Shown here: one piece after another, positions 11,090-24,000 of the stretch | How the letters are laid out: each line of letters opens with the position of its first letter | Numbering within the stretch: position 1 is the first letter of the stretch | Notes under the pieces: generated by a model | What the model was told of the DNA's origin: nothing | Database searches by the model: none | The model's input: only the letters and a program-made list of their open reading frames with translations | Assembly: GCF_000471905.2 (NCBI RefSeq) | Contig: NW_006494916.1 | Location: forward strand, 2,741,083 to 2,805,082 | Source of the DNA: Amborella trichopoda | Taxonomy: Eukaryota; Streptophyta; Magnoliopsida; Amborellales; Amborellaceae | Direction of reading: 5' to 3' | DNA length: 64,000 bases | Position numbers and translations under genes: made by a program

Positions 11090-14000
11090 GTTGTGGAAAT
11101 TAACGTACAACCCAATAGTAGGGCAATTGCTCTAGATCATGTAATAAAAGAGAGGAAAGAAAATCTGGTGATCTATGGCGCCACACAGTAGCACTGGGGC
11201 CAGCAGATGCCCTCTTAGCAAGGGCATCTACAACTATGTTTGCCTCCCGAAAAACATGTGTAATAGACCATCGATGAGAAAAAGTCTGGTGCAGCAATTA
11301 TCTGCAATCTTCTTTAGCTACCATGGAGCACTGCATCGATTTTGAATGACATTCACAAGCAAGACTGAATCACTTTCTATCTGTATTGGAAAGCAATTCC
11401 TTTGATGAACCAATTGAATTCCTTCCTCTAGTGGCAAATATTCTGCATGGTTATCAGAAGCAAAACCAAAATGCTTTGCAAAAGCAGCAATGAGACTGCC
11501 CTCTATGTTCTTGATGACTCCACCACCACCTGCTAAACCTGGATTTATCAAGGAAGCACGATCACTATTGAGCTTGTAATTCTGAGGAAAAGACCACGCC
11601 ATCGGAATAAGGGATTCTGACCTCATCTGACGTCAAGTTATCTGAAGATTATCAATTATGGCATTTTCTGATAAATGGAAAGACCACTTTTTAACTTTTG
11701 CTAGTGCCTGAACATGTAAGGTAATCCGTTTCACACTAAGCTCTCTCTTAGTGGGTCTTGACTTCAAGACTCTTCTGTTGCGCTCTTACCATAGAAACCA
11801 AATAGCAGTAAAAAAGATGGAAGACCAAATATTACGAAGTCCATGTGATTTAAACCTGAAAAATAACCTCCACCTAAGTAAATCAGGGACAAAAGTACCA
11901 AGGACAAACCGTTTTTTACATTTCCAAGCTAATGATCTCCATACACCTTGTGCAAAAGCACATTGGAATAATAGATGGACAAGGCTGTCATCATGGTTGC
12001 TACAACATGGACATAAAGAGTCCAGTTGCCTACCCTGCTGCTACAATAAAAATGAGGTGGGCAATCGATTATGCAAAGCCAGCCATGGGAACTATTTCGC
12101 CCATGGGTGGCATTTAGAGGACCGAAGTGTATGGAAAATAGGTTGTGATGAACCTTGATGCCTGATAAAGTCCCATGCCCCTTTAATAGAAAATAGGCCA
12201 TTAGCAGAGGGAATCTAGACCAGTGAATCCTTTTTGGGCTGTAGAGGAAGAGTATAATTCTCAACCTCCCTCCATATATTTCTCAAAAAATCAGATGTGG
12301 GATGTGATAGAACCCAAGACTGAGGTGAACTTCTGCTAAAGTCTGAAATCCTCCTCCCTATACATTGCCTTTCAAGTGAAATAAGCCAAGTAAAATCTCC
12401 TTCCATGCATGAGAACATCTTCTTCGTTCAGCCTCATATAGAGGAATTTCTATAATATCGATGTTTGAAGAACCATGCCAACAACGAGGATGGATTTTCC
12501 AAAATCCTCCATGCTAACTTCATCATTCCTGCAATATTGAAATCCTCCATTTCCCTTATCCCAAGACCTCCTTCAGCCAGAGTTAGACACACTGTTTTCC
12601 ATTTTATAAGATGAACACCTTTTTTCTCTTCTTCACCGGCCCATAAGAAGTTCCTGTGTATCATATTACATGTTTTCTTTGAAAGAATAAAAGATAATAA
12701 CCAGAAAACTGCTGATGCTCCGGGTACAGACTTAAGCAACTGAAGTCGACTTGCATAAAAGAGGCATAAAGGCTGCCATGACCCAATCTTGCCGAACACC
12801 TTACCCACCAGACTATGGCAATAACTGTGCCTCAGATGTCCACGAAATAATGGTAGGCCCAAATAGCAGACTGAGAGGACTACTTCAACAAACTTTAACT
12901 CCCTCAGAATTCTCCCACGTCCTTCCCGTGAAGCATAAAAAAAAAAAACCTTGCGTTTAGATGAATTCAAGTACTCCTTTCAAACTTAGAAATAAGTTCA
13001 CGCATAGCAGTGGCAGAAGAAATGGATGCCTCACAGAAAATAAGCACGTCATCAACATAAAAAAGATGAGAGACCCCATAGTCACACCCTGAAGAAAACG
13101 CCCTGGGAACCATGCCTTGGAACATGGCACAATCAAGCTGCCTACTAAAGAAATCCATTGCCTACAAAAATAGATAAGGAGATAGAGGATCCCCTTGCCT
13201 CAAACTTCTCTTCCCTTTGAAATATCCGTTGGGTGAGCCATTCCTCAAAACAGAGAAGGAAGAAGTGGAAATACACAAGCGAACCCATGAAACAAATAAC
13301 TCAGGAAAACCCAAATTATGCATCCTACCCACAAGAAAATCCCAAGAAACCCTGTCATAGGCGCTGCTCAAATCGATTTGCAGACACATTTTAGGCCGAG
13401 TTGCATTCCTTTGGCAAAAAGACATAAGTTCATGTGCCATAAGAATATTATCTGTAATAAGCCTACCTTTCAAAAATGCAGCCTGCCTAGGGTCGATAAA
13501 ATCATCAAGAACAACTCATAGCTGATTATAAATTATTTTGCTGATGATTTTGTACAAAACATTACACAACGCTATAGGTTGAAAGTCTTTCATCACCTTA
13601 GGTGCATCCACTTTAGGAATCAAACATATAAAAGTGGAATTGAGTTACTTGAGAAGCTTACCTTTAGTGAAGAAATCTTTAAAGGTCAGAAAATGATCCT
13701 TTTTAATGACTTCCCATCCCACTTGTAGAATTCCATTGAAAACGCATCAGGACCTGGGGCACTTTCATTTTTCATATCCCAAATGCATTCTTTGATCTCC
13801 TCCATATTTACTACGTCCACTAATTTGTCCCTCTGAGAAGAATTGAGATGAAATGGCAACAAGAACTGATCAACCATGTGCAGGTCAATATTGCTCTCCT
13901 GAGCCAATAGGTCTTTGAAATAGCCAATCATATGATTTTCAATGTCAACCTCAGTAGACAAAAAATTCCCATGCTGATCTTTCAAAGAGATAATTCTATC

Positions 14001-14590
14001 ATTCCTCCTTCTCACCACAACCGATAGATGAAAATATTTGGTACTGGAGTCCCCCTCTTTGAACCAATTTTGATGTGATTTTTGCCTCCAGAATCTTTCT
14101 TCATGGCCCAGACGAGTTTGTAATTTCTGAGTACATTCTTTTTCCTCAGATATTAATATCTCATTGTTAGGATCCGTGTGTACGCTATCATGCAAAGATG
14201 ATAGTTGATGTCGAACTATTGCAATGGATTCCCCAACATAGCCAAACACATCCTTGTTCCATAACCTAAGGTCAGCCCTAACCGTCTTAAGTTTAGCAAC
14301 AAAGCGATACATGGGTGTCCCCGCCACTATAACATCTAAAAAACCGTGATGCTGGTTCCACATATAGAACCCCACTGGACCCAAATCAGAAATAGAGACG
14401 AGTAAGGGACAATGATCTGAGGTGCCTTTAGGGAGTAACTGGATATTGGATTCAGGGAAGGCCAAAACCCAATCAGTAGTTGCTAATGCCGGTCCAACCT
14501 TCTTCTAATGCATCTTCTGCTCAATTGGTTATTAGACCAAGAGAACCACCCTCTGACTACACCAAGATCTGCCTTTAGAAATCCATAGTT
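11090..14590 (-). mobile_element. L1-type LINE with RNase H, 5'-truncated
   Basis: On the minus strand the parts occur in normal order from right to left. First is the end of the endonuclease and the linker (14590 to about 13686; LPKGTSDHCPLLV, then WFKEGDSSTKYFH and APGPDAFSMEFY). Next is the reverse transcriptase (13473-12967; QIDLSSAYDRVSWDF, RQGDPLSPYLFL and the active site FYVDDVLIF near 13060). Then come the thumb/connection (12970-12434; YLGLPLF, FLWAGEEEKKGVHLI) and a zf-RVT-like region (12264-11929). Last is an RNase H domain (11626-11100; LNSDRASLINPG, then SDNHAEYLPLEEG, ending FREANIVVDALAKRA). Frames change several times between these blocks, so the copy is dead. The front half of the endonuclease and ORF1 are absent. 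It lies antisense in the proposed ATG9 leader intron. No target duplication was identified. Confidence 0.9.
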
Positions 14591-14814
14591 GAAATTCAAA
14601 AAATTGGCATCTTTGACAAAAAATAATGTTTTGCGAATCGAAGTTTATTTTCACTTTTACATGCCTTGGGGATCGAAAGTGGCATATCAGCCCTACACCA
14701 TAAAATTCCTCAGCTTATTGCTAGAACCAAAAAGTGTACTTTTGTTTTGGCTGCATGTTTTAAGTTGGATTTCTTGGATATGGCTATTGTTTAAGATGAT
14801 CTAAGAATGGTAAG

Positions 14815-14975
14815 GACCTTAAACTTTCCCTTAACCCGTCCCAAGCCCGGGTAAAGGGGGTGGGTTGTGTTAGATACGCAGCCAACATAAAACTTTACCA
14901 AAACTTTTCATAAATCCGGAATATGAGCCAACCCCAATTAGTTGGGAAAAGGTTCTGACGATGATGATGATTGCT
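14815..14975 (+). mobile_element. RTE LINE 3' tail fragment
   Basis: A short piece with CCCGGGTAAAGGGGGTGGGTT, then CAACCCCAATTAGTTGGGA and a GATGATGATGATTG tail. CCCCAAATAGTTGGGGTAAGGCT plus an ATG/GAT-rich end is the 3' signature of the RTE copies at 22600-22650 and 52600-52650. It is heavily 5'-truncated. Confidence 0.6.
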
Positions 14976-15758
14976 ATTGTTTAAGAGCTCGCTTATCACT
15001 CTGTTTATTTGGCCCTATGTGTCATTCTTATCACTTTTGACTAATGTGCTGCTGATCCTTACTTTACCCTTCTATATCAGTCTTCCAAGATGCACCTAGG
15101 CATATTCAAAATCCCAACCTAAATGTGGGTTATATGAGCATAAAAGGCCCAACCTAAAGAGCCATATGGAAAACTTAAGCACAAGTAATGTAGCAGATAG
15201 ATGGAATATAGAATGAGTCACTCAAGAATACGGAATATGGAAGGATAACCATGATTATGTGAGGAAGCTAATGCATAAGAACCTGATTTTTTTCACTATA
15301 AGTTACACTAGTCGTATGGTGTGTACGCACTGCAGATTCAATTATGCAGGACAAGGAATGCACTACCATTTGTATCACCCTGAAAATGCCTTTTTTTTTT
15401 GGGTAAGTACCTTGAAAATGCATTACCACCAACTAGTGGTAGTACTAAGTATTATACTCCAGACATTACAATATTTTGCTAGGATGTAGAATTTTGGGTC
15501 CTTTCCTAATTTTTTTAGTCAATTGTGTGTTTTTCCCATGTTAATGTTACAACAAATTTGTAAAAGTAAAAAAAAAAGCAACAACTTAGGCTGCTTTGAT
15601 GGGTACCATGCTCAACCTTTGTAAAGCCACTTACCATTCTGGATAAGGGTATTTGCCTAGCAACGTATTGTTTTTTATATATCAAGCCCACTCAAATATG
15701 TTTTTTTTTTTTGAGAAAAAGGTTAACTAAGCCCTCTTAAGTATGTTTATAACATATA
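14976..15758. other. No gene seen
   Basis: AT-rich, with scattered homopolymers (15391, 15701). The frames here are short and featureless. Confidence 0.4.
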
Positions 15759-16353
15759 GGGAAAATTATGGTCCCCCCCTCCCCCCCTCCCACCAGTTTG
15801 TACTTTCTAGGCATCGTCCTCCCCCCCAAACTTTTGATAGCACACTATTAACTATAATACTGTTTTTTGTTGGCAAGCCTTTCCCCAAAGTACAAAAGTT
15901 GACTTTTTCGGAACCAAGATACCCTCTTTTTTTTGTCCATGTTTCCCTTATTTCTCTCTAAGCCGGTCCAGCACAACTTTAATATAGAAACAGTCTGACG
16001 CATTCTTTGTGTCAGATCGGCTCTAATGTGCTGGGCCGACACTCTTTTTGTGCCAGTCCGACACTTTTTTTGTGCTGGACCGACATCTTTTTGTGCCGGT
16101 CCGATTCATTTTTGTGTCACCGGTGTGGCACAAATTGTGCCAGACTAGGTTAGAGAAACTTGTATTTGTGAGAATGGGTGACAGAAACATGACGAAAATG
16201 TGTACTTGAAGGGTTATTTTCGTCCTTAGAAACTTTTTTGACTTGGGGGGTTGGTAGCAAAAAAAAGTATTTATGGGGTTAAGGGTGTGGTTTAGAAAGT
16301 ATTAGGGGGGGAGGATGTCTAGAAAATAGAGTCAAGGGGGTTTCCATAATCTT
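15759..16353. mobile_element. Second foldback element with GC-richer internal tandem repeats
   Basis: The left GGAAAATTATGGTCCCCCC and right GGGGGTTTCCATAATCTT arms pair, with further pairing of CTTTCTAGGCATCGTCCTCC against GGAGGATGTCTAGAAAAT. The centre (about 15960-16140) is an array of 20-24-base units of the form TGTGCCGGTCCGACACTTTTT. The organisation matches 4159-4819, and both carry GACTTGGGGGG / GAGTTGGGGGG in the right arm, though the array words differ. Confidence 0.65.
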
Positions 16354-17980
16354 CGCTGACAAATAATTTAAGTTTTGTTAATAAAGATATTTAAGTTACG
16401 GTCATGCTTCTTGTATCCATACTCAGACCCCACCCAGACTTTATCGACATTGGATCCGGATGACCCACAACTTTGCGAGTAAACCAGGTAGGTCAAACAA
16501 TAGAACAACCATTTTCTAATTGGATCTTGTATTGCAAAATGCAGAATATAATTTTAAAAAAGGTGTTATGAAGGGAACAAGAAAATTAAAATATAAAGAA
16601 GAGTTTTCATACATATAAACTCGCAATGGGCTTTGTGTGCATAGTCACATAGTTTAAAGAGTGAAATTATTAGATAACCTTTAATTTAGGATTTCAATTT
16701 TTAGGATGTTGTGAAACCTAGAAAGTAGGGGTAGTTCTGAATTGGGATAGTTTAGGGTCATTTTGATTAGGGTTATTTTGGGACTAATGTTTAGTTGGGG
16801 TAGTTTAGGAATAAAATATGTTATAAGCAGGGGCATTTTTTGAATTAATACTTTGGCCCTTGATAGAGCAGAGTGGTAGAACAAGAATCGTGTATCCGAC
16901 CTCAAATATTTAGGATAAGGCTCAGATGATGATGATGATGACGACTTTTGCATTGTGTAAATGACTGAAGTTCTTACAAAAAATGGTATTTTGGAATAAA
17001 ACAGAGGTACTTTTGAAATTAATATATTTGAAAGGGTAGTTTAGGAATAAAATCTTACACGCTCACAAGCACTCCCATCCAAATCCTTTTCATTAATAGA
17101 GCATAGATTTTGTAATCCAAAGACTGTAACCTTTGATTTAATTTTTTTAAGGAGAGGATGCATGTAGACGAAAATGAAAACATAAGGAATATGAGAGAAT
17201 ATAAATACAGTGAGTTGAATTGGTCTTCTTCAAATGGAGAGAGACAAGCCGAGGTAAATGTTAGCGAGAGTTGATGAGAGAGAGAGGCAGCAATTCACAA
17301 TACATATTTAGCTTAGGAATTCTTTTAGGTGAAACATGAAGGGAAAGGTGTAGTTGTTAATTATTATTTTTCATTGAAATTAATACACGTTGAGTTGGGA
17401 TTAGTTATACAAGAAGTTTATAAAGAAACCTAGACCTTTATTAACGAAAGGTTGGTCCTTCTAAAATTGTGCTAGGGTTTTGAAGTACCAATCTTTCTAA
17501 ACTTGCTAGGGTTATTCTATGGTTAAAAAATGAGGCAAAACAGATTTGGGTTTCACCGAAACTTGACCCTGTTTTGGACATGGTGGGGTTTGTGAACTGC
17601 GATTATAGTCATGCTGTCATACCTATAAATTCATTCCATGCAATCCTTCAAGCTTGCTTTGATTGTTTATTGTACAGCTTTTTTTCATGCATGAAATGCC
17701 TTTTTCCATTTCTGAGAATATTGGATTTCCTTCCATTTAAGGGCGACGTGCCTTAAAAAAGTTAAATTAGTTTATTTGTTTCAAGAAAAGAAAAATCAGA
17801 TCTTGAACTTTCGTTTTATTTTGTTTTGTTTTATCGGCTTGAAAGAGTCAGCATGAAAAATGTTCTCTAGTGATCTCGATATGAAATCTGTGTACAGTCT
17901 TACATGGTGTATTATGATTTATTTAGTTTGTGATTAAATGCAACTGGGTTTTTGTTTAACCTCAGTTTTTTCATTTGCAG
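16354..17980. other. Probable leader-intron sequence with an RTE tail
   Basis: Mostly plain AT-rich DNA. Two pieces containing GGGGTAGTTTAGGAATAAAAT-like text (about 16680-16850 and 16980-17060) flank an RTE tail fragment, suggesting one older sequence split by that insertion. The ORF at 17574-17756 has no recognisable features. Confidence 0.4.
16850..16946 (+). mobile_element. RTE LINE 3' tail fragment
   Basis: Contains GCCCTTGATAGAGCAGAGTG, CCGACCTCAAATATTTAGGA and then TAAGGCTCAGATGATGATGA with extra GAT units. These are the last 90 bases of the RTE family seen at 20950-22650. Confidence 0.7.
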
Positions 17981-18093
17981 CATATTGGCCATCTAGAGTT
18001 TCCCTTTTATTTTGTTGGGTCATGTATTAAGACTGATTGCTTCGTGATTGGGCGAATGGACTGGAGAGTTTCACAAGCTATTAGTTAAATAAA
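17981..18093 (+). promoter_or_regulatory. ATG9: ATG9 leader exon segment with two upstream ORFs
   Basis: A good acceptor (TTTTTTCATTTGCAG) ends at 17980, so transcribed leader probably begins at 17981 and runs into the start codon at 18094. It contains a minimal uORF, ATG TAT TAA at 18022-18030. A 10-codon uORF follows (ATG at 18056, TAA at 18086-18088, peptide MDWRVSQAIS), whose stop lies only five bases before the ATG9 start. Such placement is known in other genes to limit re-initiation. The effect here is inference. Confidence 0.6.
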
Positions 18094-21000
18094 ATGTCAG
18101 GTGAGCAGAAGGGTGCAAATTATTTTGGGAGATTCAAATGGCGACGGCATGGCGAATCGTCCATGACCGAAAGATTGCTTCATGATGTGCCTCCTGAGAT
18201 AGAGTTGTCTGACTATCAGAGGCTATCAGATGCTGACAGTGAGAGCCCTTCTGGTCTTTTAAATGGCGAAAGCTTGAAGGCAGAGCCCATTGCTGATCTT
18301 GATCTTTTCTTTGAAAGGTTATACAATTATTATTGCGAAAAAGGACTCTGGTGCATAATCACAAAGTGGATAGTGGAACTCCTGAGTGTGGGTTTTACTA
18401 TTTTTTTCTCTGGTTTCTTCTTGTTATATGTCGATTGGCATAGTTTGAGCAAGGTCAAGTGTGGCATTGAGGCAGTGCAATCAGGAAAGCAGCAATGTGA
18501 TCTCTTCAATGAAGCTCTCTTTAAGCACCCACTAGTTCCATTTACATTTTCAAGAGCAATTATTGTAGGGTATCTGGGGATATCTTCTATATATTGGGTC
18601 TTCTGCTTTCTGAGATTCTTTGCACAGCTAAGGAACACACTCGAAATTCGTGACTTCTATTACAAAAGGTAAGAAATCAGATATGGAAAGATTATAGCTT
18701 TCCCATGAAGAAATTTTGATGCTTTTGAATTGAAATTTAAAATGGAAAAATCAAGTTTGCTCATGTATAAAGATCTAATTACTCTTTTTGTTTTTCCCAG
18801 TCTTAAAGTTACTGACAATGAGATTCAAACGACACCCTGGGCTGTGATTTTGGATAAAGTTGTTGAACTCCAAAGCTCACAACAACTGTGTGTGGTGAAA
18901 GATCTCTCAGCACATGATATGGTCATGAGGATTATGCGCAAGGAGAATTACTTGATTGGGATGCTTAACAAGGGCGTGCTTGCTTTGCCAATCCCTAGCT
19001 GGATCCCTGGTGCTGGTCCTCTTGTAAAATCTCAAGGAAATGGAGGTGATAATTATATGATACTGACAGAGATCTTTGAGTGGAGCTTAAACTGTTGCAT
19101 CCTTCAGAGCATGTTTGATAGGTATTCATTCATATCTATGTAAAATATGCTTGGCTCCCTGAATTGTAAATGTTAATTGGCATGATACTCTCTTTAAATA
19201 TCGGATGGAACACCATGAAAAAAAATTGACTTAGTTCCTTATTGACACATTTTGGCATTTATGGATGGTATATTATGAATATTCGTTGAGGCATCGCCTG
19301 TAAAGATATCTGATCTCCTCTTGACGCAAAATGTCATTGTTATATGTTATACTATGGTTTAAAAGTCAATGAGGGGACTTGGATCTCGTTTTTCCTGAAG
19401 AACCGAAATAGATAACAGTGATTTGAAAGAAAAATTACATTTATGTAGATAAACCCAATATGAATATACTTGCTAACTTTTCATTACTTGGTATATTACG
19501 TAATCCATATGCAGATAACAATCCAATTACATATACAATTGTAATACAGTATGTTACAGGCACAAGTAAGATCGGCGACTGCCAAAATACATCTATTTCT
19601 AGGTATATGTTTTATATTGAATGGAAGGGGAATTTTATGGTTGTGTAGGCCTTTCTTCTAATCACCATTGCACTGAAGCTTCTCTTGGAATTAGGGATTC
19701 ATCATGCCCCAACTGATTCAATATTTGGCACAGCTTGTGTAGAAGTGTCGAATAGTTAGGTCCCTTTTAGGAGTTCATTCTCAAATCCTTTTTGAGTTGA
19801 TATACTCCTTGAGTGTGACATTGCGTGCATCCTTTCTTTCAGTAATCTCTAATATCTTTTTGAGTATCAAATTAGCCAAAAGAGATGAACAATTTACCCA
19901 TATCTTTTGATTCAATTTCAAAATACCCATGAAAATTCACATGTTCTTGAGTTGGAATAGTTGCAAATGGGCAAGATGTTAAAGAATTCTTGTCCTATGG
20001 GTATTTTGATTATTTTTCCCTTTTGAGTATTATAACAAGTGATTCAAAAAAATGGTGGCATCAACACCATTGACAAACACATTTGATCTTCCTGTTGTTC
20101 ATTAACAGTTCATATGTTTTTTTTTTTTTGGGGCGGGAAATGGGGAACTGTATGAATTTGTTCTAAAACAACGTGCTTCTATATGTCTGATTTTCTTAAG
20201 TTATTGCATGATTTTGAGTGGAGGAACAATGCTTTTTTTTAAGTATTATTGAGCTGAAAGGAAACCTCCATGGATGCGAAGCTTGATCCTCTCCAATCCT
20301 AACCGTAAATGATATTTCAATTTGTAATACAAAATAGAGAAGAAAATATAGAGGCCCAAAACTCTTTTTTCCTTCACCTGATAATATTACTTGCATAGAA
20401 ATCCTGGTTTTTGCAAATCTGAAGAACTGAGGGTTTGTTCCATCATTGTGTTAAGGTTGTGGTTTCTATAAGGTTGCAACCTTAAACAATCCAATTAAGG
20501 TGCACCTCCAAATTTTAATATAACATGTAATTTTGTTGAAAACATTTTTAGGATTATCTCCAAATCTATTTTTGTATCTAATTATAAAATTTTAAACTCC
20601 AAAAATGGTTAAAATCAAGCAGATCTATAACATATGAAAATCGTGAAAATGGACGGTCTAGATAATGTATTGCAAGATGCGCTACTTTTGGGACTCCAAA
20701 ATCTTTTTTTTCTTTCATATTCATACATCTCGATGTTGAGATGATCAATTAGAGGTTTTTTCAACATTAAAACAACCTTTTTCGATGGATTTTTGAGGTG
20801 CATTTGTAATTATACATTTTAAGGTTGCATCCTTATATAAACTTTTTCCTTGTGTAAAAGTTTGGCACATAATTTCCTTAAGCAATCCAAAAAATATAGA
20901 AAGCATTGCATATAAATTGGCTGAGCTCCACTTTATGCAGACTCCAGGGTCAAGTAAAAGGCCAGAGCATTTCAAAGATGTAGAGTGCTCATTCGTCTTA

Positions 21001-24000
21001 GTGAAGAATGAATGAATGGTGGAGAGTTTATTTTAAAAAAATGTTCAATGAAGAACACAATATGAACACAGTGCTAGGAGGAGCCTTTATCATAAACAAG
21101 GGAGGAGGTCATAGGTACATGCATAGGATTAGGATATATGAAGTGAAAGAAGCTTTGAGGATAAAGATAGGAAAGGGTTTAGGACCAGATGGTATCCCAA
21201 TAGAGATCTGGAAGTGTATGGGGTAGATTGACATATGTTGGTTGACTAAGTTGTTTAACAAAGTGTTGAGAACAAAAAAAAAAATGCCAGACGAATGGAG
21301 AAAAGGTACAATAATACCTATTTAGATAAGCAAAGGAGACATACATAAACATAAACAAAGGAGACATACATAATTGTGTGAACTATCGAGGGATAAAACT
21401 TATGAGCCACACTGTGAAGCTGTGGGAGAGATTGATTGAGCAACGACTAAGGTATGAAACGACTGTATTAGAAATCAATTCGCCTTATGCCAGGGAGGTC
21501 AACAATTGAGGCTATTCTCCGACTTAGGCAATTGATTGAGAAGCTCAAGGAAAAAAGAAAAGATCTCCTCATGGTCTTTATTGATTTAGATAATGCTTAC
21601 ACTATAATACCTAGAGATTTAATTTGGTGCGTGTTGGAAATGAAAGGAGTCTCCAGATGCGATATTGACATGGTGAGAAATATGTACGAGGGAGCACTAA
21701 CTAGTGTGCAGACAACTAGTGAAGAGACAAGTGAGTTTTCAGTAATAATAAGCCTACATTAGGGGGTCAATATTGAGCTCATATCTCTTTGTTTTAGTTA
21801 TGAATGAGCTAACTAGGCACCTACAAGATGAGATACAGTGGTGTATATTATTCACGATGACATAGTTTTGATCGATGAGACTAGAAGCGGTGTCAACCCA
21901 AAGTTGGAACTTTGGCGGGAGGCTCTAGAATCTATAGGTTTTAAAATTAGCTGAATACGGTGGAATGCAAGTTTAATAATAATAGGAATGAAAATGAGGA
22001 AGTAGTTAAGATTGATGGCCAAGAAATACCTAAAAGAGAGTATTTTCGATACCTTGGGTCGATAATCTAAGTAAATGGAGACATGTGGAAGATGTCGTGC
22101 ATAGAATTAGAGCTGGGTAAGCGGAGTGGAGATGTGCATGTGGAGCTTTATGTGATCGCTGTATACCAATGAATCTGATGGGGACGTTTTATAGGACAAG
22201 TGTGAGACTAACTTTGGTTTGTGGGACGGAATGTTGGGCGATCAAGAAACGACATACCCATAGGATGAGTGTAGTTGAGATGGATGAGTAGCAAGACAAG
22301 AGATGATAGAATTCGAAATGAACACATCCAAGGGAACTTAGATGTGGCTTCAATACGCGATAAGATGAGGGAAAGTAGATCTAGGTGGGTGGGCCGTGTG
22401 CAATATAGACTCAATACCACACTAGTTAGGATGTGTGATTTGGTTCAAGTGGAAGGCTCTAAAAGGGCAAGGGGAAAGCTCAAAGAGATATGGATGGAAG
22501 TTGTGAGAAAAGCTAAAAGGACTCCTGATTTTATCGAGGTTATAGTGAATTTATCGAGGTTATAGTCCTGGATAGAGTAGAATGGCATAATAGGATTTGT
22601 GTAGCGGACCCCAAATAGTTGGGGTAAGGCTCTATTGAGATGATAATGAGAATTTCCATTCATTATAGGTAGAGAACCTATGTGAATATCCCTTGCTTTT
22701 GTTTCTTTCATACATGGAACCTTAACCCCGGTTACCCCCAACCACCCCCGCCTACCTCCCACCCCTACCCCCAAACCCAAAAAAAAAAAAAAAAAAAAAA
22801 AAGAAAAAGAAAAAAGAAAAAAGAAAAAAGAAGAAAAGAAAAACGAAAAAAGAAAAAAGAAAAAAGAAAAAATAAAAAAGAAAAAAGAAAAAGAAAAAAG
22901 AAAAGAAAAGAAAAACCACACACTCATGCATGCACCAAAAAAGGGGTAAAGAGACAGCTGCATCTACTCTCTTTGTGGAAAGGCTGGAGATTGGATTGCC
23001 ATTCTTTTTTTTTTGGGTCCTGTTTTTGCTGGAGGCCTGGATGGCATGAGTATGGTATGACACCAGAGCCTCCTGTTTTTGCTAGAGTACGTTATGACAA
23101 CAGAAGCTACCTTTAGCTAAGCTGGGATGCATGTTGTGACTCCACTAGCATCCCCTTATTTCTGAGACTTCGTCTTGTAAAGCAGTCATTCCTCTAGTTA
23201 TCTATAAGATAGCATTACATCACAAAATAGACAGAATTACATCACAAAGGGTAACAACTTTGCCTTAATGGCACTATCGCAAAATTGGACTTCAATGTTT
23301 ATTTTTAGTTTATTTTTAAATATGCTTGGTTTAGTGTTCACTTTCATTTTTGGCCTGTTTAAATGCTCAGATACCAACTTATAAATGGTGCTTCCGCTTT
23401 TCTATTGTTGTGGGATATTTTGTTTCTATACGTGCTGTATAACTGTTTTTTTTGCTTTAGCATTATTTGGTGTTGGCTTTCAATGCGCTGCCATATTATC
23501 TCATCCAGCTTGATTTCTATTCAGTGGCTTTGTTCTTACCATAATGTACTATCTTGACATACCCCTCTAAGTGGGCTGTTTGTCATTTGTTTCTGAATTT
23601 ATTTGACCAAGTCTTTTTCAAATTCAAGCATGCATTGATGGATAGCTCATTTTTGAGGGCTTTGGGAAATGAAGTGTAGGTCACCACCTATTTGTTGATC
23701 TATGTTGTAAGTCTTATCCATAAACAAGTGGTATTTTCATTTGGAGGAATTATTCTTGCTCCTCCCTAATTTTCACCATCTGTGCATCTGTTAAGGATTT
23801 GGGTCAACCCCAAGTAGAGAAAGAAATCCCTCTAGTCCTTAATTATTCCTAGGGTGATAACCTGTGGCCACCTACAAATTTTCATTGACTTTATGGATTT
23901 CAGATGAAACCAAGATTTATTAGCATGTGAGTGCATGTGTACCTCAATTTGACTTTCTAACCTTAAGGAGCTGCTCTTGTTTAGCTTCTTTTAGTTATGT

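Noticed and set aside
22445-23116. Long phenylalanine- or lysine-rich frames on both strands
   Set aside because: They are translations of a poly-A/AAAAAG tract at 22779-22914, not genes.
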